DNA of 41,607 bases from Bacteroidota bacterium. Its GTDB lineage: Bacteria; Bacteroidota; Bacteroidia; Bacteroidales; UBA7960. Of the stretch, positions 1 through 9,682 are shown piece after piece. The position numbers and the translations under genes are program-made. Below the pieces are notes generated by a model, which saw only the letters and a program-made list of their open reading frames with translations, was not told the DNA's origin and made no database searches. Location of the stretch: assembly GCA_007694165.1 (NCBI GenBank), contig RECE01000258.1:1-41607 (forward strand). Reading direction: 5' to 3'. Every line of letters starts with the position of its first letter. The first letter of the stretch is position 1.

Positions 1-28
1 GTAAAAACTTTGCATTCCCAAATCGTTA

Positions 29-119
29 GTTTTTATTACATCATCTGCTTCGTTGTCTTCAGCTCGCAGTATGCCTATACAGCTTCGCCTTGTCGCCTTG
101 CATCTGATGCACTAAAAAC
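29..119. repeat. inverted-repeat-bounded intergenic element
   Basis: The ends GTTTTTATTACATCATCTGC (29-48) and GCATCTGATGCACTAAAAAC (100-119) are imperfect inverted repeats matching at 16 of 20 positions. The 51 bases between contain related pieces GCTTCGTTGTC (47-57) and GCTTCGCCTTGTC (82-94). Size and form resemble a small non-autonomous mobile element or a dispersed intergenic repeat. No protein is encoded. Identity as a mobile element is inference; only the symmetry is seen. Confidence 0.5.
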
Positions 120-272
120 TTTTTCAGCAGGCCCTATTTACCCAATAAAAAAACCATTTTACATTAAGTTTTCAACAAACTGTTAATTATCTGATAACTA
201 TCTTTATTTCAGTGCGTTATAAACTGTAAAAATTATCCTGAAAGACGCTATTCAGATTGCTTTTAGCAGTAA

Positions 273-2291
<2,019 letters not shown>

Positions 2292-2318
2292 TTGAATTCA
2301 ACCATACAGTCATACCGG

Positions 2319-2355
2319 AAAAGGCTTTACACCATTTGTGTAAAGCCTTTTTCTT
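2319..2355 (+). terminator. rho-independent terminator of gyrB
   Basis: There is a perfect 14-bp stem (AAAAGGCTTTACAC 2319-2332, complement 2338-2351) with a five-base loop and a T-rich tail, beginning 28 bases after the gyrB stop codon. This is a textbook intrinsic terminator. Confidence 0.9.
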
Positions 2356-2401
2356 TGGTGGCAGTGGTAAGGGAAAATCGAAATTGCACTCCAATCCCAA
2401 A

Positions 2402-2542
2402 AGTGACGGGGTGACTACAGTTCACCCCGCCACTAAAATGCGCTTCTTTTAGTCCGGAGGCGAACTATAGTCGCCACCGGACGAGAACCCTTTCCCGGTT
2501 GAGAACCCTTGCCCGGTCGGGACTCTAAGTTCCCGTCCGGGC
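2402..2542. repeat. cluster of three imperfect REP-like palindromes
   Basis: Three GC-rich imperfect palindromes lie in a row. They are 2402-2434 (arms AGTGACGGGGTGA / TCACCCCGCCACT), 2452-2482 (GTCCGGAGGCGA / TCGCCACCGGAC) and 2511-2542 (GCCCGGTCGGGA... / ...GTTCCCGTCCGGGC), each with a short AT-rich centre such as CTATA or CTAA. Between the second and third is a tandem 18-nt repeat (2483-2500 and 2501-2518, starting GAGAACCCTT). This resembles REP/RAYT-type palindromic repeats; no RAYT transposase gene is in the window. Confidence 0.6.
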
Positions 2543-2668
2543 TAAAGCATAAGATATAACCACCCACGGTACAGGGCTTACGGGGCCCTTCGCTTATTTT
2601 TTATGTAACCGATTGTGCTGTTAATACTGTATTGTGCTGATGGCAACAGTCGTTCAATTCATTAGGTC

Positions 2669-2775
2669 CGCTCAGGGTGACAGGCGCCCTGAAAAAAATA
2701 AAGAAAAAAGAAAGGGCGGCTGCGCCGCCCTTTCTTTTTTCTCTCCTACCCAACATGGCCCTGTAATCCTGAGCG
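2669..2775. repeat. nested palindromic element with 16-bp inverted ends and a 17-bp perfect hairpin
   Basis: Outer arms CGCTCAGGGTGACAGG (2669-2684) and CCTGTAATCCTGAGCG (2760-2775) are inverted repeats matching at 14 of 16 positions. Centred between them is a perfect 17-bp hairpin (2704-2720 with 2724-2740) rich in GGGCGGC/GCCGCCC. The whole 107-bp unit looks like a small palindromic dispersed repeat, possibly MITE-like. The right end contains GAGCGCAGCGAAGGAT, a sequence I recall as common in intergenic DNA of many bacteria; this recollection was not checked. Confidence 0.55.
2704..2740. terminator. bidirectional hairpin between gyrB and the SNF2 helicase
   Basis: A 17-bp perfect stem with a three-base loop has an A-run at its left foot and a T-run at its right foot, so it could end transcripts from either side. 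The SNF2 gene on the minus strand ends at 2858, so it is the likely user. The hairpin is also the core of the palindromic element at 2669-2775. Confidence 0.6.
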
Positions 2776-2857
2776 CAGCGAAGGATCCCGCAAAAATAGC
2801 GCAATCACCATTTAGTCCGAAGGCGAACCCCAGAGGCAAAAGGCAACAAGTGCTCCA

Positions 2858-5800
2858 CTAGAGCAATTCATGCAGTTCTTCAAAACTAAGGGACTTCAAC
2901 GGATTGTTATCATTTATAAACATTCCGGCCAGGCTGGATTTTCGCTGTTGCAACTTAAGAATTTTTTCTTCAACCGTGTTACGGGTAATAAACTTGTAGA
3001 CTATCACATTCTTATCCTGACCAATACGGTGCGCCCTGTTGATGGCCTGTTTTTCTATGGCAGGATTCCACCAGGGATCAAGCATAAAAACATAATCAGC
3101 CTGGGTAAGATTTAAGCCCAAACCACCTGCTCTCAATGATATAAGAAACAGTCTTACCAATTCGTCTTGTTGAAAAGAGCGAACCACTTCCTCTCTGGCT
3201 TTTTCCTGTAATTTTCCAGTCAGCAGTCGGAAAGGAGTTTTCTGCTCTGAAAATTCATCCGCAAACAAATTCAGGTGTTTCACAAATTGAGAAAAAATAA
3301 GCACCTTGTGGTTTTCATCCAGCAGCTTGCCTATATTTCGTGTTATCTCATTGTATTTACCAGACTCAAAAGCATACTCATTATCCACAATACGCGGATG
3401 ATTGGCGATGAGCCGCAGTTTGGTAAGACCACTTAATACAAAAAATCTCGATTTGTCCTCCCCTTTCAAATGGACATTTTCCAAAATGGCATTGCGAATT
3501 TCAGACTTCCGGGTTTCATAATAAGATTCCTGTTCATGGGTCATTTCGCAATAATGAACAATCTCAGTCATTGGGGGTAGCTCTTTGGCTACCTGATTTT
3601 TGGTTCGACGCAGAATAAAAGGTTGAATCAGATTTTGCAGTTTTTGGCTTACCGTTTCATCGCTCTTTTTTTCTATGGGAACCACAAATGCCTTTTTAAA
3701 GAAATTCAGACTTCCCAGCATGCCGGGATTCATAAACGAAAATTGTGACCATAGATCTGTCAGGGAGTTCTCTACTGGAGTACCTGTAAGTACAAGCCTG
3801 TGGTCTGCCTGCAATTTTTTTATTGCCGAAAAAATCCGTGAGGAGGCATTTTTAATGATTTGGCTTTCGTCGAGTATGATATACCTGAAGGTGTATTTTT
3901 CAAGCAAATCAACATCATTTCTTACGGTACCATATGTGGTAAGCACAACATCAAACTTGTTGAATACAGTGGTGTCAGCAGTTCTGTTGATTCCGGTATG
4001 CTGCATTACCTTAAGGCCGGGCACAAATCTTCGTGCCTCCTCATGCCAGTTATGCACCAGGGACAATGGCATAATTACAAGGGAAGCACTGGTGTGGGAT
4101 CGTTTGTGTTTTGCTTCTGTCTGAGAAATTGATTCGAAAATATCGAGCTGCGGTGGCGCTATCTTTGATGCTTCAAGCTGTGTTTCAATTTCCAATTCTG
4201 GTACCGGTGATGCATCCACGAGGTGGGTATAAGCGAGTACAGACAGAGCCTGCAGGGTTTTTCCCAATCCCATATCATCAGCAAGACATCCTCCCAATCC
4301 ATTACTTCTCAGATACATCATCCAATTGTAGCCTTGTTGCTGATACCCACGCAAGGTAGCATTTACTTCAACCGGAACAGCATGTTCTTTGACCTTATTT
4401 TCGTTATCAATACCGGGAAGTTTTATTCCTGAATCTACAGCAGAAGTCAGGAGAGAATAATGAAACTTCTTCACCCTTATACTATTGCCCTTTTTCTGAC
4501 TAAAAAGGAAAATATCCTGGTATTTGCTCATCCATTCTTCAGGAATCAGAGCTATACTCCCATCAGGCAATTTATATTCACGGTTTCCATTCAGAATATG
4601 ATCTGAGAGGTTGACAAAAGGAACTTCAATCTCCCCAAATTTAACCGTTCCGTGCAAATCAAACCAATCATTCTTCTGCTCAGCCTCCAAAGACAAAGTA
4701 TAGGTTCCGCTGTGAAATTGTTTGTTGAAAATACTCTTTTCACTACGAATTCCTTTCTTTTTTAAAGTCTCATGGAATTGGTTAAACCAATCGATGGTGG
4801 CAACAAGCTGTTTTTCAACGTTAATACTATCTGGCTTTTCATCAGAGGGATCAGCCTCAACAGATAAAGTAAACAACGGACCATCTATCTTTTTAAGATG
4901 CAGTGATTTCAGAAAAGATACTATTTCCTTTTCATAAGCTTCATCTCTTACAATTTTCTCAAAACTAAAATCATCAGCTTTATTCTTAAACGAAACTACA
5001 TGCTTTATCGGGTCATCCTGCCTGAAAACCGCACCATCAGCATACCTGAAATACAACCCAAGAACCACTCCTCCACCCCAGTATTCCTCCATCCTAAGCA
5101 CTGGCAATGGTTGTTTGTCAATTATGGACACTTCAAAACCTGATGCTTTGAATGGGTAGTGCAATATGCTTTTTTGTACAAACTTCTGGAAAAACTGGCT
5201 TTCGGAACTTTTGGGCACTTCGATATACTCTTTTTCAAAAAAGGGTTGAAGCTTTTTCCCTTCCCATTCTTTCTCGAAGCGAAGCAATTTATTGCCCAGC
5301 AACAACATGCAGGGTTTTTCGGAAACCAATACTGCTCCTTTTTGATAAAGATTGAGTTCGGCATTGTCGTAAACTACCTCAAGCCTGTAAAGTGTTTTAT
5401 CGGGCAATCGATCAAAATGAAAACAGGTTTGAGCAGGTTCACTATTGATGGGAATCGGGGTTTCCTTGATCCGATCAGTTACTTCGCCCTTAAAATAAAG
5501 AGGAATAGCTTTATCGGCCATATAACCGGCAACCTCGTAGAGAACTTTATCGATAAATGTGCGTACATGCTTAGCAATATAATCGGGCTGCAATGTTTCG
5601 AGATATTTATTGACTTTTGGGCAGGTGGGATTGAATCGCTTATGAAGGTTCTCGTCACTGATTTTGTTTAACAATTCCATAAGCTGAATATGCTCAGTGG
5701 AAGGATTATCGAAATAGTCATAATAGGTTTTTTTGATTACCTTTTTAAACCCATATTCAAATTGATTTTTGGGCGTTCGCCCAACAGCATATGCTTCAAT

Positions 5801-5884
5801 CAAATAGCCCAATACCGGATGAATAGTAAGGACAAATACCAACTCCATATTCAAAAACTTTTGCTCAATTTCCACAACAGCCAT
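2858..5884 (-). CDS. SNF2-family DEAD/DEAH-box ATPase (helicase-like)
   Basis: This is a 1008-residue Swi2/Snf2-type ATPase, expected to translocate on double-stranded DNA and remodel protein-DNA complexes; the substrate is unknown. The first 450 or so residues form a long family-specific N-terminal region without motifs I recognise. The SNF2 N-domain follows, with Walker A DDMGLGKT near residue 540, the Walker B variant DESQ near 670 (usually DEAH or DEAQ) and LTGTPVENS. The helicase C domain has LIFSQF, SLRAGGLGLNLTQAD and NRAHRIGQ near 930. It is a single-gene unit read toward gyrB. A TAnnTTTG-like box on the minus strand (5924-5917) is possible but weak. Family call is firm, biological role open. 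Confidence 0.93.
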   Translation of the reverse strand: MAVVEIEQKFLNMELVFVLTIHPVLGYLIEAYAVGRTPKNQFEYGFKKVIKKTYYDYFDNPSTEHIQLMELLNKISDENLHKRFNPTCPKVNKYLETLQPDYIAKHVRTFIDKVLYEVAGYMADKAIPLYFKGEVTDRIKETPIPINSEPAQTCFHFDRLPDKTLYRLEVVYDNAELNLYQKGAVLVSEKPCMLLLGNKLLRFEKEWEGKKLQPFFEKEYIEVPKSSESQFFQKFVQKSILHYPFKASGFEVSIIDKQPLPVLRMEEYWGGGVVLGLYFRYADGAVFRQDDPIKHVVSFKNKADDFSFEKIVRDEAYEKEIVSFLKSLHLKKIDGPLFTLSVEADPSDEKPDSINVEKQLVATIDWFNQFHETLKKKGIRSEKSIFNKQFHSGTYTLSLEAEQKNDWFDLHGTVKFGEIEVPFVNLSDHILNGNREYKLPDGSIALIPEEWMSKYQDIFLFSQKKGNSIRVKKFHYSLLTSAVDSGIKLPGIDNENKVKEHAVPVEVNATLRGYQQQGYNWMMYLRSNGLGGCLADDMGLGKTLQALSVLAYTHLVDASPVPELEIETQLEASKIAPPQLDIFESISQTEAKHKRSHTSASLVIMPLSLVHNWHEEARRFVPGLKVMQHTGINRTADTTVFNKFDVVLTTYGTVRNDVDLLEKYTFRYIILDESQIIKNASSRIFSAIKKLQADHRLVLTGTPVENSLTDLWSQFSFMNPGMLGSLNFFKKAFVVPIEKKSDETVSQKLQNLIQPFILRRTKNQVAKELPPMTEIVHYCEMTHEQESYYETRKSEIRNAILENVHLKGEDKSRFFVLSGLTKLRLIANHPRIVDNEYAFESGKYNEITRNIGKLLDENHKVLIFSQFVKHLNLFADEFSEQKTPFRLLTGKLQEKAREEVVRSFQQDELVRLFLISLRAGGLGLNLTQADYVFMLDPWWNPAIEKQAINRAHRIGQDKNVIVYKFITRNTVEEKILKLQQRKSSLAGMFINDNNPLKSLSFEELHELL

Positions 5885-5993
5885 ATGTTACTTTACGATC
5901 ACTAAATTACAACCTTCAAAAGTAGTCCATTTCTATGGGTTTTTCTGTTAAATCTAGGTTAAAATGTTTTTAATTCAAGGTGAGAAATGGGCA

Positions 5994-6026
5994 AAGAAAA
6001 AGCCCGAAGTGCATTGCACAACGGGC
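5994..6026 (-). terminator. terminator of the glutathione peroxidase gene
   Basis: GCCCG (6002-6006) and CGGGC (6022-6026) form the base of an interrupted stem continued by GTGC/GCAC around an ATT loop. On the minus strand it is followed by a T-rich run (complement of 5994-6001). It lies about 30 bases past the stop codon. Confidence 0.6.
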
Positions 6027-6056
6027 CTTAAAGAGCAATTAGGCGGCAAAACCCTG

Positions 6057-6620
6057 TTACTCGGTAATCCAGTTGATGATTTCTTCAGACAAAGGATCGT
6101 GGCGTGGTGAATAATAGGCTACCAGTTCTCCCTCTTCGTTTATGAGGTATTTTTGAAAATTCCATGTTACTTCAGAGTCAGATACTCCATTTTTCTTTTT
6201 GTTTGTAAGCCACTCATACAAAGGATGAATGTCCTTGCCTTTCACGGATATTTTTGACATCATTGGAAAGGTTACTCCGAAGTTTTCTTCACAAAAAGCA
6301 ATAATATCCTCGTTTGTGCCTGGCTCCTGGTTCATAAAATTATTGGCAGGAAACCCCACAATAACAAAATTATTATCAGAATAGGTTCTGTACAATGCCT
6401 CAAGTGATTCATACTGAGGCGTAAGGCCGCATTTGGAGGCTGTATTAACAATCATAACTTTTTTGCCTTTGAGGTCGGCAAAGTTAAAATCATCTCCATA
6501 AATATCCTTCACGACAAAATCGTGCAATGTTGGTTTTTTTGCCATTACAACTCCTGTTAGCATGAAAAAAGATAAGATTATTAAAATGCTTGCTGAAAAT
6601 TTTTGTTTGGTTTTGTGCAT
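6057..6620 (-). CDS. exported glutathione peroxidase-family thiol peroxidase
   Basis: The 187-residue protein has a thioredoxin fold and reduces hydroperoxides. The first 27 residues look like a signal peptide (basic start, then a hydrophobic run ending near VVMAKK), so it probably acts in the periplasm. The peroxidatic residue is Cys64 in TASKCG, so it is the Cys, not selenocysteine, form. The conserved Gln is in NQEPG and the conserved Trp in VTWNFQKYLI. In the GFPANNF segment the usual Cys (GFPCNQF) is Ala, so the resolving step must use another thiol, perhaps Cys104 in AFCEENFG or an external thioredoxin-like partner. It is transcribed alone. Confidence 0.9.
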   Translation of the reverse strand: MHKTKQKFSASILIILSFFMLTGVVMAKKPTLHDFVVKDIYGDDFNFADLKGKKVMIVNTASKCGLTPQYESLEALYRTYSDNNFVIVGFPANNFMNQEPGTNEDIIAFCEENFGVTFPMMSKISVKGKDIHPLYEWLTNKKKNGVSDSEVTWNFQKYLINEEGELVAYYSPRHDPLSEEIINWITE

Positions 6621-6748
6621 CTGTTGAAGATTTGATTAGTTTACTATTTACAATAATTTGGAGTCTACATACAAATATGAAACAATAACAATTTTCGAAG
6701 TAAAAAGTTTGTCCTCAGACAAAGTATCTCCATGAAAGCCGAAAGATT

Positions 6749-6756
6749 TATCTTTG
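6749..6756 (+). promoter_or_regulatory. candidate -7 box for cysQ
   Basis: TATCTTTG fits TAnnTTTG. It lies downstream of an upstream in-frame ATG (6732) and upstream of the ATG at 6801, so transcription from here would exclude the longer protein. This decides the start choice for cysQ. No good -33 TTG was found. Confidence 0.45.
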
Positions 6757-6800
6757 CCTGTTACACAAACTTTTGTTACAAATCATTTGAAGGAAAAAAT

Positions 6801-7658
6801 ATGACAACCAGAGAATCAATATACCTGCAAGCAATAAAGGCGGCATTGGATGCAGGAAGAGCTGTAATGGATGTATATGCAAGCGATTTTGATACCGAAT
6901 TTAAAAATGATGGTTCCCCCATCACTCTTGCCGATAGGCAAGCCAACGACATTATTTGTTCAGCCCTGGAGAAAACAGGGATTATGGTCATCAGTGAAGA
7001 AAGCCCCAAAGAAGATTTCCGGATAAGAAAAAATCAGAAGCTTGTCTGGATGGTTGACCCGGTTGACGGAACGAAGGAGTTTACCAACAGAAACGGAGAG
7101 TTTACCATTAATATAGCACTCATTGAGGATCAGCAACCTGTTTTTGGTATTGTAACAGCACCGGCTATCAACCAGGGCTATTTTGGCTGGATGGGTAAAG
7201 GAGCCTTTCAAATTCCTTCTCTTGACGTTATGCTGAAAAGACTTCCTTCGCTTGAGCTAAAGGATATCTTTGAGGTTGCTCTGCCTTTAAGCACCCGGGT
7301 TGATGAGCAAAACCCTGCATTTGCAATCAGCCGATCTCATTTAACGGAGAAAACAAAAAAGCTGATTTCCAAACTTGCAGGAGCACAATCTGACATTGTA
7401 ACCATCAGTAAAGGAAGTTCGCTTAAATTCTGCCTTCTGGCAGAAGGAACCGCACAGTATTATGCTCGTGAGGATTTTATCAATGAATGGGATACAGCTG
7501 CCGGACATGCCCTGCTGCTGGCCGCCGGCGGAGCATTAATAGCCATTCCGGACGGTGAACCCATGCTATACAATAAGGAGAATCTTGTAAATCCGGGTTT
7601 TGTTGCCTTTGCAGATCCCAAATTAGTATCTGCGGTTAAGAAGAATCTTGCGCTTTAA
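6801..7658 (+). CDS. cysQ: 3'(2'),5'-bisphosphate nucleotidase CysQ
   Basis: This inositol monophosphatase-superfamily enzyme hydrolyses 3'-phosphoadenosine 5'-phosphate (PAP), a by-product of sulfate assimilation and sulfonation. The 285-residue product shows the metal-binding motifs in order: SEES near residue 65, VDPVDGT (85-91) and WDTAAG (230-235). An in-frame ATG at 6732 would add 23 residues, but I prefer 6801. It is preceded by AAGGA (6790-6794), matches where the family starts, and lies downstream of the promoter-like box at 6749. The 3' end overlaps the convergent transporter gene by 36 bases. No sulfate-assimilation genes are in the window. Confidence 0.88.
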   Translation: MTTRESIYLQAIKAALDAGRAVMDVYASDFDTEFKNDGSPITLADRQANDIICSALEKTGIMVISEESPKEDFRIRKNQKLVWMVDPVDGTKEFTNRNGEFTINIALIEDQQPVFGIVTAPAINQGYFGWMGKGAFQIPSLDVMLKRLPSLELKDIFEVALPLSTRVDEQNPAFAISRSHLTEKTKKLISKLAGAQSDIVTISKGSSLKFCLLAEGTAQYYAREDFINEWDTAAGHALLLAAGGALIAIPDGEPMLYNKENLVNPGFVAFADPKLVSAVKKNLAL

Positions 7659-8522
7659 GTAGGGATAAGAAAATACAGAAATCATAATGATTAAGGTTCC
7701 CACGTAAAAACCAGACGACATGGTTTCGGCCTCCCCAAAAATGAGAAAGGCGAGAAAAATCCCATAAACAGGTTCAAGGTTTATGGCAAGTACTACAGTA
7801 TAAGCTGAAAGCTCTTTCATTATTTCTACGATAGCTGTAAAAGCATAAGAGGTGCAAACAAAACTCAGAATGAGTATCCAGCCAAAATCAGTCCAGCCAA
7901 TGTATAGCAATTCTGGTTTCAACTGTTGGGTAGCCAGGTAAAAAATGGTGATGGCAATAAAACCGCCCGCCATCTCATAAAAAGCAACCAGCGCGGGATG
8001 CCATTGATGTTTTATATTGATGTTGCGGTTAAGTACCACAAAAAATGAATTTAGCAGCGCAGATAGTAAAGAAAAGAGAATGCCTTCCACATACTGCATT
8101 TCATATTGAAAAATAAGATAAATGCCCAGGATAATAACTAATCCGGTAAGTACCTCGAACCAGAAAATTCTCCGCTTCTGCATAATGGGTTCAAGGAAAC
8201 TGGTAAACAGGGTAATAGAAGCAAATACGCCCAATGTTACCGATACATTGGAAACTTTAATGGCATGAAAAAATGTGATCCAGTGCAAAGCGACCAGCAC
8301 TCCTATAAAGAAAAGATGGAGCAACTGTTTGCGGCTAACCCTTGCAGACAATTTTTTGAACTTTAAAAAGACAAACAGCCCGGCGGTAGCAAAAAACATT
8401 CTGAACCAAACCAGGGATATGGCATCAATAGAAATCAATGCACCCAGAATGGCCGTAAACCCAAGTAGTACTACAATAAAGTGCAGTTGTACATACAGAC
8501 CAATAAGCTTGATTCTATCCAT
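7623..8522 (-). CDS. EamA-family (drug/metabolite transporter) permease
   Basis: The 299-residue, strongly hydrophobic protein is consistent with ten transmembrane helices arranged as two EamA repeats (about residues 5-140 and 150-290). This is the usual length for the 10-TMS DMT superfamily. Members export amino acids, metabolites or drugs; the substrate cannot be read from the sequence. The ATG at 8522 gives the first helix a short charged N-terminus (MDRIKLIG). It converges with cysQ and overlaps its 3' end by 36 bases, so antisense pairing of the two transcripts is possible. Confidence 0.85.
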   Translation of the reverse strand: MDRIKLIGLYVQLHFIVVLLGFTAILGALISIDAISLVWFRMFFATAGLFVFLKFKKLSARVSRKQLLHLFFIGVLVALHWITFFHAIKVSNVSVTLGVFASITLFTSFLEPIMQKRRIFWFEVLTGLVIILGIYLIFQYEMQYVEGILFSLLSALLNSFFVVLNRNINIKHQWHPALVAFYEMAGGFIAITIFYLATQQLKPELLYIGWTDFGWILILSFVCTSYAFTAIVEIMKELSAYTVVLAINLEPVYGIFLAFLIFGEAETMSSGFYVGTLIIMISVFSYPYLKRKILLNRRY

Positions 8523-8653
8523 CTGTATAAATTTGTTTTTTAATGGTCAGATAGCCTGTCCCGGTTTTTCAGTGAGAGAACATCCAAAACTTCCTTTATT
8601 CGCTGACAACTAGTCATGCTTGTGTGCGTGTTTAAAGCTTAATCATGGAGGTT

Positions 8654-9211
8654 TCATCCTTGTTCAAAATAAATATCCACCAGATCAATAGCATTTTGCA
8701 ACCTGTCCTTCCCTCTTCCGCTAACTATCCGGTATGGAAACCCATAATTGTCAAGCTCTTTTTGATACCATTGAAAAAAGAAGCTTCTCAAATGGGGATG
8801 TTCTCTTTGCTCGTCAAACTCCCAGGGCAAATCTACATCGCACAAAAGATACAAATCGTAGGCATTGCTGAGAATCTTTTCTTCTATCCAGGAATGACAA
8901 CTTCCATATTTATGCAAGCTCCAGATTTTGGTAACGATAAGTTCCGTATCAGCAAAAAAGTAACCTGTTGATTTGCTCAACTCTTCTTCCTCGCGTTTAA
9001 GCTGGTTTTGGGCAATAATCAATATATCTTCCCGGGAGTAATCTCTATCGAGTTGATCAATATAATCACGGGCAAACTCCGGAACAAAGCCTCCATTATA
9101 ATAGGTTGCCAAACCTTTGGCAAGTTCAGATTTCCCAGTGGATTCGGGCCCGGTAACAGCAACTTTTTTAATTTTGTCGATACCCACCCTATTTTTGCTG
9201 TAAAAATGCAT
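8654..9211 (-). CDS. NadR-like P-loop kinase (AAA_28-type ATPase)
   Basis: The 185-residue protein has a Walker A motif GPESTGKS near residue 21 and the EFARDY segment typical of the C-terminal nicotinamide-riboside kinase domain of NadR. Related stand-alone proteins phosphorylate nucleosides or vitamin precursors; the substrate here is not established. Its ATG lies inside the upstream YkoF-like gene (23-base overlap in another frame), so the two are probably translationally coupled. No other Met lies before the Walker motif, so this start is well supported. The neighbour's thiamine-binding family makes a thiamine or pyrimidine salvage role possible, but that is inference. Confidence 0.8.
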   Translation of the reverse strand: MHFYSKNRVGIDKIKKVAVTGPESTGKSELAKGLATYYNGGFVPEFARDYIDQLDRDYSREDILIIAQNQLKREEEELSKSTGYFFADTELIVTKIWSLHKYGSCHSWIEEKILSNAYDLYLLCDVDLPWEFDEQREHPHLRSFFFQWYQKELDNYGFPYRIVSGRGKDRLQNAIDLVDIYFEQG

Positions 9212-9449
9212 TGATAACTTTCATCACAAAAACACTCTTGCCGTTTTTTTGAAAAGAAGCTTCCATTTCATCGGTAAGCAATTGCATAATGGTGCGAAAA
9301 GGTCCGAATATTTGGGTGCTCATCCCGTTTACTTCCACTATGATTTCATCATTCTTTTTCAGGTTGTCAATAAACTCCTTAATATCCGGTATGAATTCAC
9401 GACCCAGGGGGTACATACTTATTTCTACAGAGGCCTGCATAATAGTCAT
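9189..9449 (-). CDS. YkoF-like thiamine/hydroxymethylpyrimidine-binding protein
   Basis: This is a small 86-residue protein with the family signatures SVEISMYPLG near the start and MSTQIFGPF in the middle. YkoF-type proteins bind thiamine or its HMP moiety in the cytoplasm, usually beside transport genes. There is one ferredoxin-like unit here, against two in Bacillus YkoF. ATG 9449 or 9440 could start it; both leave the family core intact. It overlaps the NadR-like kinase gene by 23 bases. No TPP riboswitch was recognised upstream. Instead a short palindrome overlaps the likely promoter (9502-9527). Confidence 0.72.
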   Translation of the reverse strand: MTIMQASVEISMYPLGREFIPDIKEFIDNLKKNDEIIVEVNGMSTQIFGPFRTIMQLLTDEMEASFQKNGKSVFVMKVINAFLQQK

Positions 9450-9501
9450 AATTTTAGTTCTTAAACGGGTTAATATTTTAATAAATTCACTATTCAGTTT
9501 G

Positions 9502-9527
9502 CAAATATACCATTTAGATTTGGTATA
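9502..9527 (-). promoter_or_regulatory. candidate promoter with overlapping palindrome for the YkoF/NadR-like pair
   Basis: On the minus strand TATATTTG (9509-9502) fits the -7 consensus, about 53 bases before the ATG. Overlapping it is an inverted repeat TATACCA (9506-9512) / TGGTATA (9521-9527) with an eight-base spacer, placed where a repressor would block the promoter. No -33 TTG was found. Both are candidates read by eye. Confidence 0.35.
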
Positions 9528-9648
9528 AGAACATGATTATACGCTTGAAAATGACGCCTGCCGGCATGAGAATCCCTTGCAAAAAAGAAGGGTTAAATAA
9601 ATAGAAAATGCAGTGATTTTACGGTAAAACATGCAAAAGATATTTTAC

Positions 9649-9656
9649 TATATTTG
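9649..9656 (+). promoter_or_regulatory. candidate -7 box for cheR
   Basis: TATATTTG fits TAnnTTTG and lies 26 bases before the ATG of the stand-alone cheR gene, the first gene of the signalling island. No clear -33 element was found. Confidence 0.35.
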
Positions 9657-9682
9657 TTGCCGATGACTTAAAAACCGCATCA

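Larger units (their letters stand above)
2356..2857. other. repeat-rich gene-free region between gyrB and the SNF2 helicase
   Basis: Open frames on both strands here show no recognisable protein features and run through strong palindromes, so I do not call genes. The region holds a cluster of REP-like palindromes (2402-2542) and a nested palindromic element with a long perfect hairpin (2669-2775), both listed separately. A partial copy of one palindrome arm lies at 2811-2828 (TTTAGTCCGAAGGCGAAC, 17 of 18 identical to 2448-2465). Confidence 0.7.

Noticed and set aside
2634-2861. 75-codon open frame on the + strand between gyrB and the SNF2 gene
   Set aside because: It runs through the palindromic repeat element and shows no protein-like features; the DNA-level symmetry explains it.
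6732-6800. upstream in-frame ATG for cysQ
   Set aside because: It lies before the promoter-like TATCTTTG box, and the added residues do not resemble the family; the ATG at 6801 has AAGGA in front.
9450-9600. possible TPP riboswitch before the YkoF-like gene
   Set aside because: I looked for the conserved CTGAGA and the pyrophosphate-arm sequences on the minus strand and did not find them; only short palindromes are present.
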